DNA from: Roseburia hominis
GTDB taxonomy: Bacteria > Bacillota > Clostridia > Lachnospirales > Lachnospiraceae
DNA: 64,000 nucleotides
NCBI RefSeq assembly: GCF_021531695.1
Contig: NZ_JADYUI010000001.1
Location: 1 to 64,000, forward strand
Direction of reading: 5' to 3'
Part shown: positions 36,947 to 44,865 of the stretch, in pieces
How the letters are laid out: every line of letters starts with the position of its first letter
Numbering within the stretch: position 1 is the stretch's first letter
The notes under the pieces: generated by a model
What the model was told of the DNA's origin: nothing
Database searches by the model: none
What the model saw: the letters and a program-made list of their open reading frames with translations, nothing else
Position numbers and translations under genes: made by a program

Positions 36947-37927
36947 CTACGCAAAAAGACTCTTGAAAAACTCTTTGATTGCCTGCCACAAACCTGCCAA
37001 AAATCCTTTTGCCTTTTCTATATCCTGTTCGTCTACAGAAGAAGTGATCTGATTTAAAACATTCTCTGCTTTCTTCAACGTATCGGAATCCAGATTCAGT
37101 GTACTAAGTTTCATCATAAGATTCACAATCTGATCTTTCTCATCATCCGTCAGCGAAATGTCATATTTACTACAAGCTGTATCAACCGCATTTCGAATCC
37201 CTTCCGGATCATCCAGTCCCTGTTCTACCATCTCCTGCTTTAATGCTGCAATCATCTTCTCCATATCTGCTGCATCAACGTTAGAAGCACTGTTTTCCAG
37301 ACGCCCGGTGACAACAAGTTCATTTAAAGCTCCATCAATAACCTCTGCCGGAATTTCTTTTCCCGTCATTTCAGAATATGCTTTAAAAATACCGACTAAT
37401 GCTGCCGTTCCCGAAATGGAGGAAGGACCTGCCACAATAATATCTGCATCCGTAATCCCTGCTGTCGCGCAGGCATTCTGATACATTCCTTCCGTACAAT
37501 AAGAAATATTTCTGGTCGAAATGTTAAGTCCGCTTCCCTTCTCCTTTTGCACAACAACAACAGAAGACAACGACTTTGAACCTATCTCACTTGAAGCAAT
37601 ATAAGAATCAAGATAAGAATGTTCCTCTGCATTGGTAACATATACGACATCATACTGATCCAACTTCGTTGCATCTACATTCATAAGAGACAATACCGTC
37701 GCTTTTTGCTCCTCTGTCAAATCGGCACCAAGGGATAAATAAGGTTTATCGGAAGCAGTAATCCCCTCATCTGCGCCTTCACTCATGGATTTAGAATGTT
37801 CCTGTCCATCCTCATTCGTCTCCTGCGTAATTGTTCCGCTTATTTCACCTGCTTTCACTGTCATAACCGGGGAAGCCAGACTTACGGCAAGTAACGCAGC
37901 AACAATGGATTTTACATATTTTTTCAT
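36947..37927 (-). CDS. Secreted DUF1002 (YpuA-like) protein
   Basis: A protein of about 326 residues with a Sec signal peptide (KKYVKSIVAALLAVSLASPVM), an acidic linker, and the DUF1002 domain known from Bacillus YpuA: LSLGADLTEEQKATVLSLM, VVYVTNAEEHSYL, and IIVAGPSSISGTAALVGIFK. The function is unknown. The C-terminus (about 290-326) is a short amphipathic tail ending KEFFKSLFA. The ATG is set by AAGGAGG. It is a monocistronic gene on minus. Confidence 0.88.
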   Translation of the reverse strand: MKKYVKSIVAALLAVSLASPVMTVKAGEISGTITQETNEDGQEHSKSMSEGADEGITASDKPYLSLGADLTEEQKATVLSLMNVDATKLDQYDVVYVTNAEEHSYLDSYIASSEIGSKSLSSVVVVQKEKGSGLNISTRNISYCTEGMYQNACATAGITDADIIVAGPSSISGTAALVGIFKAYSEMTGKEIPAEVIDGALNELVVTGRLENSASNVDAADMEKMIAALKQEMVEQGLDDPEGIRNAVDTACSKYDISLTDDEKDQIVNLMMKLSTLNLDSDTLKKAENVLNQITSSVDEQDIEKAKGFLAGLWQAIKEFFKSLFA

Positions 37928-38028
37928 TCTTTTCCTCCTTGGATAACGCCCATTTTCAATTAGTAATTGTGCCATAAACCTATCATTTTGTCAAAACTTA
38001 AGCTATAAAGTTTCGAAAAAATTAAGAA

Positions 38029-38967
38029 TTACACGATATGAACATTAAGCCATGCCAGAATATCCTGATACACTACTTCTTTATCTGTTTCATTTAAAAT
38101 TTCATGCCTGTCATTTTTATATAATTTCCATGTAATATCCTTTATTCCAGCATGTTTATAGGTATCATAAACATGTTTTACGCCTTCTCCGAGATTTCCA
38201 ACCGGGTCATCTTCTCCGGAAACCATAAAAACCGGTAAGTCTTTCGGTATCTTTTCAATATTTTCCGGTTGAGCATCAAAATATACCGCCTCAAATAATC
38301 CTTTATACGCATTTACTGAAAATGTAAATGTACACTTCGGATTAGAATAATATTCTTTCACAACTTCCGAGTCCTTCGTAAGCCAGCTGTTCTTATCATC
38401 TTTTCCATCTAAATCATATTTTTTATATGGTTTGTCAAATGTCAAAGAACGCACGAGCTTGCTATGATACCTTTCTCCACGTATTTTCTCCAACAAAGAG
38501 GTTACCTGTATCCCAAACTTTGCTTTTTTGCCCGGCACATACCCGGTACCCATAATAATAACTCCATCCAGCCCCGTTCCATAAACAGAAAGATATTTTC
38601 TTGTCATATAAGATCCCATGCTGTGTCCCATAATAAAGTATGGTTTCCCCGGATTTTCTTTCTGCACGATCGTACGCATTGTATGAATATCCGAAACCAG
38701 CGTGTCACTCGGATCTGGAGCAAAATATCCCCAGTCTTCTTTGCTCTGAACCGATTCTCCATGTCCGAGATGATCATGTCCCACAACCAGATAGCCATGT
38801 TCTGTCATATATTCTGCAAATGGTTCATAACGCTCAATATACTCAATCATTCCATGTACAATCTGCAAAACCGCCTTATACTCTCCACTCTCCGGTTTCC
38901 AACGCACTGCATGAATCTGTGTCTTTCCATCTTTAGATGGAAAAGAAAACAATTCCTTTTTCGCCAT
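38029..38967 (-). CDS. Alpha/beta hydrolase, monoacylglycerol lipase/lysophospholipase type
   Basis: A 312-residue cytoplasmic serine hydrolase of the S33/lysophospholipase group. The nucleophile elbow is FIMGHSMGSYM, the oxyanion segment is IVHGMIEYIERYEPFAEY, and the acid and His lie in VSGEDDPVGN and NDRHEILNE. The substrate is probably a lipid ester but is not proven. It lies 30 bases after recJ on the same strand. Confidence 0.88.
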   Translation of the reverse strand: MAKKELFSFPSKDGKTQIHAVRWKPESGEYKAVLQIVHGMIEYIERYEPFAEYMTEHGYLVVGHDHLGHGESVQSKEDWGYFAPDPSDTLVSDIHTMRTIVQKENPGKPYFIMGHSMGSYMTRKYLSVYGTGLDGVIIMGTGYVPGKKAKFGIQVTSLLEKIRGERYHSKLVRSLTFDKPYKKYDLDGKDDKNSWLTKDSEVVKEYYSNPKCTFTFSVNAYKGLFEAVYFDAQPENIEKIPKDLPVFMVSGEDDPVGNLGEGVKHVYDTYKHAGIKDITWKLYKNDRHEILNETDKEVVYQDILAWLNVHIV

Positions 38968-38996
38968 TTTTTTCTCCTTTGTAATATTATCCTTCG

Positions 38997-40760
38997 TTAA
39001 CGGTACTTTTGAATTACTACCTGAATACTCTTTCTTCCATTATATTCATTGATATCCGGATAGTACACAATCGTTAGTTTTACACCTTCTGCTTTTCCCA
39101 TCTTAAGCTGTTCTACCGCGTCTTTTCCAAACTTTTCTGCAATATAAGAAAAGAACTCCTCTACCCCACCAAAATGAACGCCATCTATCGTTCTTCCATC
39201 CTCTGTAAGTAACGTAAATTTCAAAACATTGGCATTTTTCCCGACAACTCTTGCCCTTAATAATTCTACATTTTTTGCTGCAAAAACCGGTTTTGTATTT
39301 CCCTTTCCAAACGGCTCCAATAAATCAAGTTGCTCAATGAGCGGCTCTGTTATGTAAGAAAGTGGCATTGCCACATCAATCGATACCACAGGATAAAAAT
39401 CCTCTTCCTTCAAGGTGCAGTTTTCATTCATACGTCTGATAAATTCCGGCACATTTTCTTCTTTTAAAGAAAGTCCCGCTGCCATCGGATGACCACCAAA
39501 TTTTAAGAATAAATCCTTACACTTTGTCATTTCTTCATACATGGAATATGCTTCAATCGAACGTCCTGATCCTTTCACTCCGTCCTCACTTTTCGTGAGA
39601 ACAAAAACAGGATGATTGTAACGTTCCCGGATTCTTCCTGCTATGATACCGGCAAGGCTTTCATGGCAATCAGGAAGATAAACAATCATAACCTTTTGCT
39701 TGTCAATGCCTTCCTTCTCAATCAGCTCAAACGCTTCCAAAACACCCTCTTCCGTCATGCTCTTTCTGCTTGTATTGAGCGCGATTAAATCAGATGCACA
39801 TTCCGATGCTTCCCTCTCGGTTTCTGCCAAAAGTAACTGTAAAGAGCGTTTCGCCGTATCCAGTCTTCCACTCGCATTCATACAGGGACCCAGAATAAAC
39901 CCGATATGATATGCCTTTATCTGTTCCATTGTCAGATTATTCTGAAAAATCAACGCACGCATTCCTAAATTTTTCGTGTGATGTAGCCTTTCCAGACCAA
40001 GCCGCACGATCAGACGATTTTCCCCCGTCAAATCCATGACATCTCCAATCGTTGCAAATGCAACATTTTCCAAAAACTCATCTGCCCTGTCCGATGCCAC
40101 CTGATTTTTTTCATACAACGCCTGCACAAATTTCCATGCTACTGCTGCTCCGCATAACTCCTTATACGGATATTGGCATTCCTCCTGGTGTGGATTAACA
40201 ATGGCATCCGCATTACTTTTTAGGTGCTGTTTTCCACTTTCTGTCTCTTCAAACGGAATATCATGATGATCCGTAACTACAACCGTCATTCCTTCTTCTT
40301 TTGCGTAAGCAATCGCATCAATTGCCGCAATTCCATTATCGCAGGTTAAAATCGTATCAACACCTGCCTCTTTTGCTTCCCGGATCAGATTTTCATTGAT
40401 TCCATACCCATCCTTTTGTCTGTCCGGAATTTCCACACTCACCTTCGCCCCAAGCTCACGCAATGCCTTTAACAAAATATAGGTTGCATTGATTCCGTCA
40501 ATATCATAATCACCAATAATTCGAATTGACGCACCTTCTTTTATTTTCCCTGAAATAATAGAAACGGCTTTTTCCATGTCATGCATAAGCTTTGGATCGT
40601 AAAGTTTATCCGCATCCCCATACAAATACATTTCAATCTCATCCATTCCTATTACATCCCGGTTTCTTATGATACGCGCAATAACAGGATCAATGGAAAA
40701 TGCCTCTCCTATCTTCTTAAAATCTGCTCCCTTTCGTATTTCCATCCATTTTTCAGTCAT
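38997..40760 (-). CDS. recJ: Single-stranded-DNA-specific exonuclease RecJ
   Basis: A 587-residue DHH-family 5'-3' exonuclease for recombination and repair. It has RIIGDYDIDGINATYIL, CDNGIAAIDAI and the catalytic VVVTDHHDIPFEE. The DHHA1 domain shows GSGRSIEAYSMYEEM and KFGGHPMAAGLSL, and an OB-fold region lies at the C-terminus (residues 450-587). It is shorter than Bacillus RecJ. Its start overlaps the end of truA by eight bases. Confidence 0.93.
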   Translation of the reverse strand: MTEKWMEIRKGADFKKIGEAFSIDPVIARIIRNRDVIGMDEIEMYLYGDADKLYDPKLMHDMEKAVSIISGKIKEGASIRIIGDYDIDGINATYILLKALRELGAKVSVEIPDRQKDGYGINENLIREAKEAGVDTILTCDNGIAAIDAIAYAKEEGMTVVVTDHHDIPFEETESGKQHLKSNADAIVNPHQEECQYPYKELCGAAVAWKFVQALYEKNQVASDRADEFLENVAFATIGDVMDLTGENRLIVRLGLERLHHTKNLGMRALIFQNNLTMEQIKAYHIGFILGPCMNASGRLDTAKRSLQLLLAETEREASECASDLIALNTSRKSMTEEGVLEAFELIEKEGIDKQKVMIVYLPDCHESLAGIIAGRIRERYNHPVFVLTKSEDGVKGSGRSIEAYSMYEEMTKCKDLFLKFGGHPMAAGLSLKEENVPEFIRRMNENCTLKEEDFYPVVSIDVAMPLSYITEPLIEQLDLLEPFGKGNTKPVFAAKNVELLRARVVGKNANVLKFTLLTEDGRTIDGVHFGGVEEFFSYIAEKFGKDAVEQLKMGKAEGVKLTIVYYPDINEYNGRKSIQVVIQKYR

Positions 40761-41535
40761 ATTTTACCTCTGCCAATGCAAGTCCCCTCGGTGAAATCGT
40801 ATACCCCGCATTACTTCTGTCCTTTTTTTCTAAAATTTCTTTGATACTTTCCGGTTCTCTCTTTCCAAGACCTGCTTCTACTAATGTACCTACAATAATA
40901 CGAACCATATTCTGCAAAAATCCATTGCCGGAAATCGAAATCACAACTTCTTCATTTCTTTTTTCCTTATTCACCGGCTTATAATTTTCTTTTGTTCGAT
41001 TGTCTTCGATTAGAATCTCTGTAATCGTTCTCACCGTGCTTTTCTTTTGATTTCTTTTTCCGCAAAATGCCCGAAAATCATGTTCTCCGATAAGCCATGC
41101 TGCCGCTTCCCTCATTTTTTCTACATCAAGCGGTTCTGTGATTACTTCTACATATTTTCTTTCAAATACATTTGCTCTTTTCGCATTACAAATGCGATAC
41201 CGATACGTCTTTGAAACTGCATTCAATCTACTGTGAAAACGCATCGGAACTTCTGCTATTTCATACACAAAAATATCTTCGGGCAAATATGCATTCATAT
41301 AATCTAAAATTTCTGTTTCTGTCATAGAAACATCTATCTTAAAATTCGCCACCTGTGCAAGTGCATGCACCCCCGCGTCCGTCCTGCCGGAGCCATGCAC
41401 TTCCACCGGACATCCTGACATTTTTTCCAAAACAGCCTGTAATTTTCCCTGTATTGTCATGTCGGTGCTTTTCTGCACCTGCCAGCCCTTATAACGTGTC
41501 CCATCATACTGCAGAAGAATTTTATAGTTTTTCAT
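40753..41535 (-). CDS. truA: tRNA pseudouridine(38-40) synthase
   Basis: Modifies uridines 38-40 in the anticodon arm. It has about 260 residues and starts MKNYKILLQYDGTRYKGWQV, with the catalytic aspartate in VHGSGRTDAGVHALAQ and AVSKTYRYRI downstream. The longer open frame upstream is rejected because the family begins at this Met and GAGAGG lies 12 bases before it. It is followed by recJ with overlap. Confidence 0.95.
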   Translation of the reverse strand: MKNYKILLQYDGTRYKGWQVQKSTDMTIQGKLQAVLEKMSGCPVEVHGSGRTDAGVHALAQVANFKIDVSMTETEILDYMNAYLPEDIFVYEIAEVPMRFHSRLNAVSKTYRYRICNAKRANVFERKYVEVITEPLDVEKMREAAAWLIGEHDFRAFCGKRNQKKSTVRTITEILIEDNRTKENYKPVNKEKRNEEVVISISGNGFLQNMVRIIVGTLVEAGLGKREPESIKEILEKKDRSNAGYTISPRGLALAEVKYD

Positions 41536-41667
41536 AAAAATTTGTTTCCTCTCTTTTGCCCTTTTATTGTAGCATAAAAATAAGTATCTGGCAAAATCCC
41601 CACTGCGACCAGTTATTATCTCCTTAACAAAAAAGACAACACCTTTTTGATGCTGTCTCAATATAAT

Positions 41668-41958
41668 CTATCTATTAAAATGACGAATCATTTTTGCACT
41701 ATTATGTACTTCATGAATCTGTATCTCATTCTCAAGCACTTCATAAATCAGCGTATAATTTTGATAATAAAGCTCTCTGATTGATAAATCACTTGTCCAT
41801 TTCGCCTGTGTTCCTCTCTCCCAATTAAACTCCAATGATTCTCCCAAATCAATCAGCTTATCAACAAAATCTGCTGCTCTTCCTGCATCATCCAATGCAA
41901 TATAATTTTCTATATCGTCAAGGTCTTCTAATGCTGGCTTTGTCCACCTTACTCTCAT
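41668..41958 (-). CDS. RelE/ParE-type toxin
   Basis: A 96-residue basic protein of the RelE/ParE fold, starting MRVRWTKPALEDLDDIENYI and containing IRELYYQNYTLIYEVLENEI and VHNSAKMIRHF, typical of ParE-type toxins. RelE homologues cut mRNA on the ribosome and ParE homologues poison gyrase; this sequence is closer to the ParE pattern. It overlaps the antitoxin gene by four bases. Confidence 0.88.
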   Translation of the reverse strand: MRVRWTKPALEDLDDIENYIALDDAGRAADFVDKLIDLGESLEFNWERGTQAKWTSDLSIRELYYQNYTLIYEVLENEIQIHEVHNSAKMIRHFNR

Positions 41959-42161
41959 GCAAGTGCTCCATTCTTTTCATGTTTTCTTTCGAAATGTGCT
42001 CTGACTTCATCCGTTGTCAAAGTGCCTTCCTCGTTTACAGATTGCCTGCTCTGCTTCAATTTTATCATTTTATATAACCCTTCTAAAACCTCAAATTCAT
42101 CTTGTATGTCATCTGATATATTTAAAAGCTCATCCATAATTATTTGCTTTGCAGTACTCAT
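41955..42161 (-). CDS. Antitoxin of the ParE-type pair
   Basis: A 68-residue acidic/basic helical protein upstream of and overlapping the toxin. The N-terminal half (KQIIMDELLNISDDIQDEFE) is helical, and the C-terminus (LTTDEVRAHFERKHEK) should wrap the toxin. I see no clear ribbon-helix-helix signature. GGAG lies 11 bases upstream of the ATG. Antitoxins of this type usually repress their own operon. Confidence 0.78.
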   Translation of the reverse strand: MSTAKQIIMDELLNISDDIQDEFEVLEGLYKMIKLKQSRQSVNEEGTLTTDEVRAHFERKHEKNGALA

Positions 42162-42226
42162 AATTCATTCGCTCCTTCCTACTTTTTATATTTTATCGTT
42201 CAAATTCTATAACAATTTGTTCATGT

Positions 42227-42321
42227 AAAAAAATAACCGCCACAGTTCCCCAACTTTGCGGTTATTTTTATTATAGCTACACCTTGGGACTAACCGCCTA
42301 TCGGTAGCTTTTCCCTTTTCT
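42227..42321 (-). ncRNA. Putative small RNA, type I antitoxin-like, orphan
   Basis: A unit of about 95 bases with its own promoter (42328-42356) and a strong terminator (AATAACCGC ... GCGGTTATTTTTTT), with no reading frame inside. The 5' part forms AGCTAC/GTAGCT around GGCGGTTAGTCCC, and its GGCGGTTA can also pair with the terminator arm TAACCGC. The layout recalls RNA antitoxins that accompany small holin-like toxins in Firmicutes. No such toxin frame is visible on the plus strand here, so it would be an orphan. Confidence 0.6.
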
Positions 42322-42327
42322 GTTTAC

Positions 42328-42356
42328 ATCTTAAACTCTACCAGCAGGCTTGTCAA
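42328..42356 (-). promoter_or_regulatory. Promoter of the putative small RNA
   Basis: On minus, a perfect -35 TTGACA (42351-42356), a 17-base spacer and -10 TAAGAT (42328-42333). It is among the best consensus promoters in the window, yet no protein gene follows within its transcript. Confidence 0.75.
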
Positions 42357-42363
42357 CCTAAAA

Positions 42364-42882
42364 TTATTTACCTGCTGTAATCTCAAAAGTACACACCGGT
42401 GCTCCATTTAAAATAGTATCTATAATTTTCACATTTACACGCTTTTTTAACACTTCTGAAAATAAGCTTTGATACCACCCTGCTGAACATTCACAGTATT
42501 TTGCATGCATGGCATCTACTTTTTTCGGCGTATCACAATAACATTCCTCATAGGTTGCCAATATTTTATTTCCTTCCAGTCGAAGATGATTTCCACCAAT
42601 ACCGGCTTCATTTAATAGTGTCAAGAAATCTTCTGTATTGCTCGCCTTTTGGTATAATTTCTTTGCTTCTTCAACGACATCCTTTTCCAGACAACAGGCA
42701 CCACATTGCCGCATCGCAGAACATGTATCTATATGGTATACTTCCACTTCCTCTAACAGCTTATTGATATAGGAAGCCTCTTCCGAAGTTTTTAAACCAT
42801 CCGCCTCTCCTATCTTTTCTGTTATGATCTTTTTTTCCTCTTCCGATAGCTGCTCTAATATTCTTTTTGCCTTACTACACAT
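42364..42882 (-). CDS. Cys-rich protein with V4R/ATC-hydrolase-like C-terminus
   Basis: A 172-residue soluble protein with ten cysteines, clustered as TCSAMRQCGACC (about 54-65), ECYCD and YCECSAGWYQSLFSEVL. The final part, ending VCTFEIT, resembles the C-terminal region of L-2-amino-thiazoline-4-carboxylate hydrolase-like and 4-vinyl-reductase (V4R) proteins. The Cys clusters suggest metal or redox binding. The function is unknown. It is a single gene next to a MITE. Confidence 0.7.
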   Translation of the reverse strand: MCSKAKRILEQLSEEEKKIITEKIGEADGLKTSEEASYINKLLEEVEVYHIDTCSAMRQCGACCLEKDVVEEAKKLYQKASNTEDFLTLLNEAGIGGNHLRLEGNKILATYEECYCDTPKKVDAMHAKYCECSAGWYQSLFSEVLKKRVNVKIIDTILNGAPVCTFEITAGK

Positions 42883-42942
42883 TTTCTAATTCCTTTCTCA
42901 CATCTTTTGCAATTCCTTCATCATAATTGAAACTATTATAAC

Positions 42943-43261
42943 ATGATGTTAGGGTCAAAAGGTCGCAAAAAAACATTAATCTGTCATATTGCACAAAATG
43001 AATTTGGTATTTGTGACTTATGAAGGATATTAGATTTTCTTAATGTTCTGTCAATTAATCCAGCAACTCAGCAACAGGATGTTGATGAGAGTCCACGCCA
43101 CGCCATGGATGGCGAATCGTGGGCGGTTGCGGTCGTGATTCAAATACCTGCCAGAACATTTAGAAAATGTTATATCCGTAATTCGGAACAAATGACAAAT
43201 TACATCTTTGTGCAATATGACAAGTAAAAATTAGTTTGCGACCTTTTGACCCCAACATCAT
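42943..43261. mobile_element. MITE with about 110-bp imperfect terminal inverted repeats
   Basis: The left end ATGATGTTAGGGTCAAAAGG and the right end, reversed, ATGATGTTGGGGTCAAAAGG match for about 110 bases with scattered changes. Shared internal blocks include TGTCATATTGCACAAA and AATGTTCTG. The 319-base element has no reading frame of note; its centre holds a hairpin around CGCCATGGATGGCG. Possible 3-base AAC flanking duplications are visible but too short to be sure. It fills most of 42883-43392. Confidence 0.85.
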
Positions 43262-43392
43262 AACATACCTTTATCCCATTTTAGCAAAAAATCGCTATCA
43301 TACCACTGCAGAACAACATATTTCATTTTACGATAGAACCAATTTATATTTTTTTCATATCATATAACAAGCGAGCAAAAAACGAGGTTTTC

Positions 43393-44661
43393 ATGGCAAA
43401 AAATAATTTACGCTATTTGCAGGATAATGCAGTAGATAAAGGAAGATTACAAATCTCCGTCACAAATCAAACCGGATTTACTCCCATTGAAGGTGCCAGA
43501 ATTCGCATTTCCTATACCGGTGAACCCGGAAATATCTTAGAAGAGGTACAAACCGACACTTCCGGTCAGACAGCCACCCTGGCAGTCAATGCCCCACCAC
43601 TGGAATATTCTATGGAACCATCCGAAAATCAGCCTTATTCCCAATACACCGTTCAGGTCGAAGCAGAAGGATATCGTCCCATTGATATTTCCGGTGTTGC
43701 AGTATTACCGGAAGAAACCGCACTGCAAAAAGTTGCATTGGAACCACTGGGGCAAGGTGAGAACGTCGTCGATAACATTGTCATCCCTGCAAATACCTTA
43801 TTCGGAAATTATCCGGCAAAAATTGCAGAAGCTGAAATAAAACCGGTCACCGAAAGCGGTGAAATTGTTCTAAGCCGTGTTGTAATTCCGGAATACATTG
43901 TTGTCCACGATGGAGCTCCCTCTGATAACACGGCAAACAATTATTATGTCAGATACCGGGACTATATCAAAAATGTTGCCTCTTCCGAAATTTATGCAAC
44001 CTGGCCTGACGCAACGCTTCGGGCAAATATTCTGGCAATCATGTCCTTTACTTTAAACCGTGTCTATACCGAATGGTATCGAAACAAGGGCTATGAATAT
44101 ACCATCACAAGTTCTACTGCTTTCGATCACAAATTCGTCTATGGAAGAAACATTTATTCCAATATTTCAAGGATCGTAGATGAAATGTTTCAGAATTATC
44201 TGTCAAGACCAAATGTCCGTCAACCGATTTTAACACAGTATTGTGACGGGGAGCGCGTAACCTGCAGTGGTTGGATGACACAGTGGGGAAGCAAATACCT
44301 TGGAGATCAGAACTATTCTGCAATTGAAATATTACGCTATTTCTATGGAAATGATATGTATATTAATGTTGCAGAAGAAGTATCCGGTATTCCGGCTTCC
44401 TGGCCGGGATATGATTTAGAATTAGGAGTTAGTGGCAGCAAAGTACGGACGATTCAGGAGCAGATAAACCGGATTGCCAAAAATTACCCGGCAATCCCAA
44501 CCGTCACTGTAGATGGTGTGTATGGTCCATCCACGAAACGTGCCATTGAAGTATTTCAGTCTGTATTCGGTCTCCCGGTCAGCGGCATTGTTGATTTTCC
44601 AACCTGGTATCGTCTTTCTGAAATCTATGTTGGTGTTTCCCGCATTGCCGAACTGCGATAG
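43393..44661 (+). CDS. SpoIID-like and peptidoglycan-binding domain protein
   Basis: A 422-residue protein. Residues 15-125 form a carboxypeptidase-regulatory-like beta sandwich (PIEGARIRISYTGEPG). Residues 170-330 resemble the SpoIID core (RYRDYIKNVASSEIYATW, LRANILAIMSFTLNRVY, SSTAFDHKFVYGRNI). Residues 345-410 are a PG_binding_1 domain (GVSGSKVRTIQEQINRI, VDGVYGPSTKRAIEVFQ). There is no signal peptide, so it may act in the mother cell or spore coat. The family is common in spore-forming Clostridia. GAGG precedes the ATG. Palindromic repeats lie directly after the stop. Confidence 0.82.
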   Translation: MAKNNLRYLQDNAVDKGRLQISVTNQTGFTPIEGARIRISYTGEPGNILEEVQTDTSGQTATLAVNAPPLEYSMEPSENQPYSQYTVQVEAEGYRPIDISGVAVLPEETALQKVALEPLGQGENVVDNIVIPANTLFGNYPAKIAEAEIKPVTESGEIVLSRVVIPEYIVVHDGAPSDNTANNYYVRYRDYIKNVASSEIYATWPDATLRANILAIMSFTLNRVYTEWYRNKGYEYTITSSTAFDHKFVYGRNIYSNISRIVDEMFQNYLSRPNVRQPILTQYCDGERVTCSGWMTQWGSKYLGDQNYSAIEILRYFYGNDMYINVAEEVSGIPASWPGYDLELGVSGSKVRTIQEQINRIAKNYPAIPTVTVDGVYGPSTKRAIEVFQSVFGLPVSGIVDFPTWYRLSEIYVGVSRIAELR

Positions 44662-44666
44662 ACCTT

Positions 44667-44760
44667 GTCCTAAGGGGGTACCGCGTTAGCGGGGGATTCC
44701 TTAGGACCTACATATACAGGGGGTACCGCGTTAGCGGGGGATTCCTTAGGACCTACATAC
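44667..44760 (+). repeat. Tandem pair of 45-bp hairpin repeats
   Basis: Two units with identical cores AGGGGGTACCGCGTTAGCGG, offset by 45 bases (44673 and 44718), each ending GGATTCCTTAGGACCTACAT. The first also has the left arm GTCCTAAGG, which pairs with CCTTAGGAC. They share the layout CTAAGG-GG-ACC...GG-GGATTCCTTAG with the repeats at 13094-13352. Confidence 0.85.
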
Positions 44761-44788
44761 GAATCTATTTTTTGAAAACACAGAAATA

Positions 44789-44832
44789 CCCCCATACAGG
44801 ACTTCACATTTCATTGTCCCATATGGGGGTAA
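44789..44832 (-). terminator. Strong hairpin between repeats and ilvE
   Basis: TACCCCCATA and TATGGGGGTA form the stem with inner GGAC/GTCC pairing. The T run is weak on minus (TTTCTGTGTTTTC) and stronger on plus after a gap. It probably ends the ilvE transcript. Confidence 0.65.
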
Positions 44833-44865
44833 CCTATCATTTTTTAACAGCTCATTCTCTACCTA

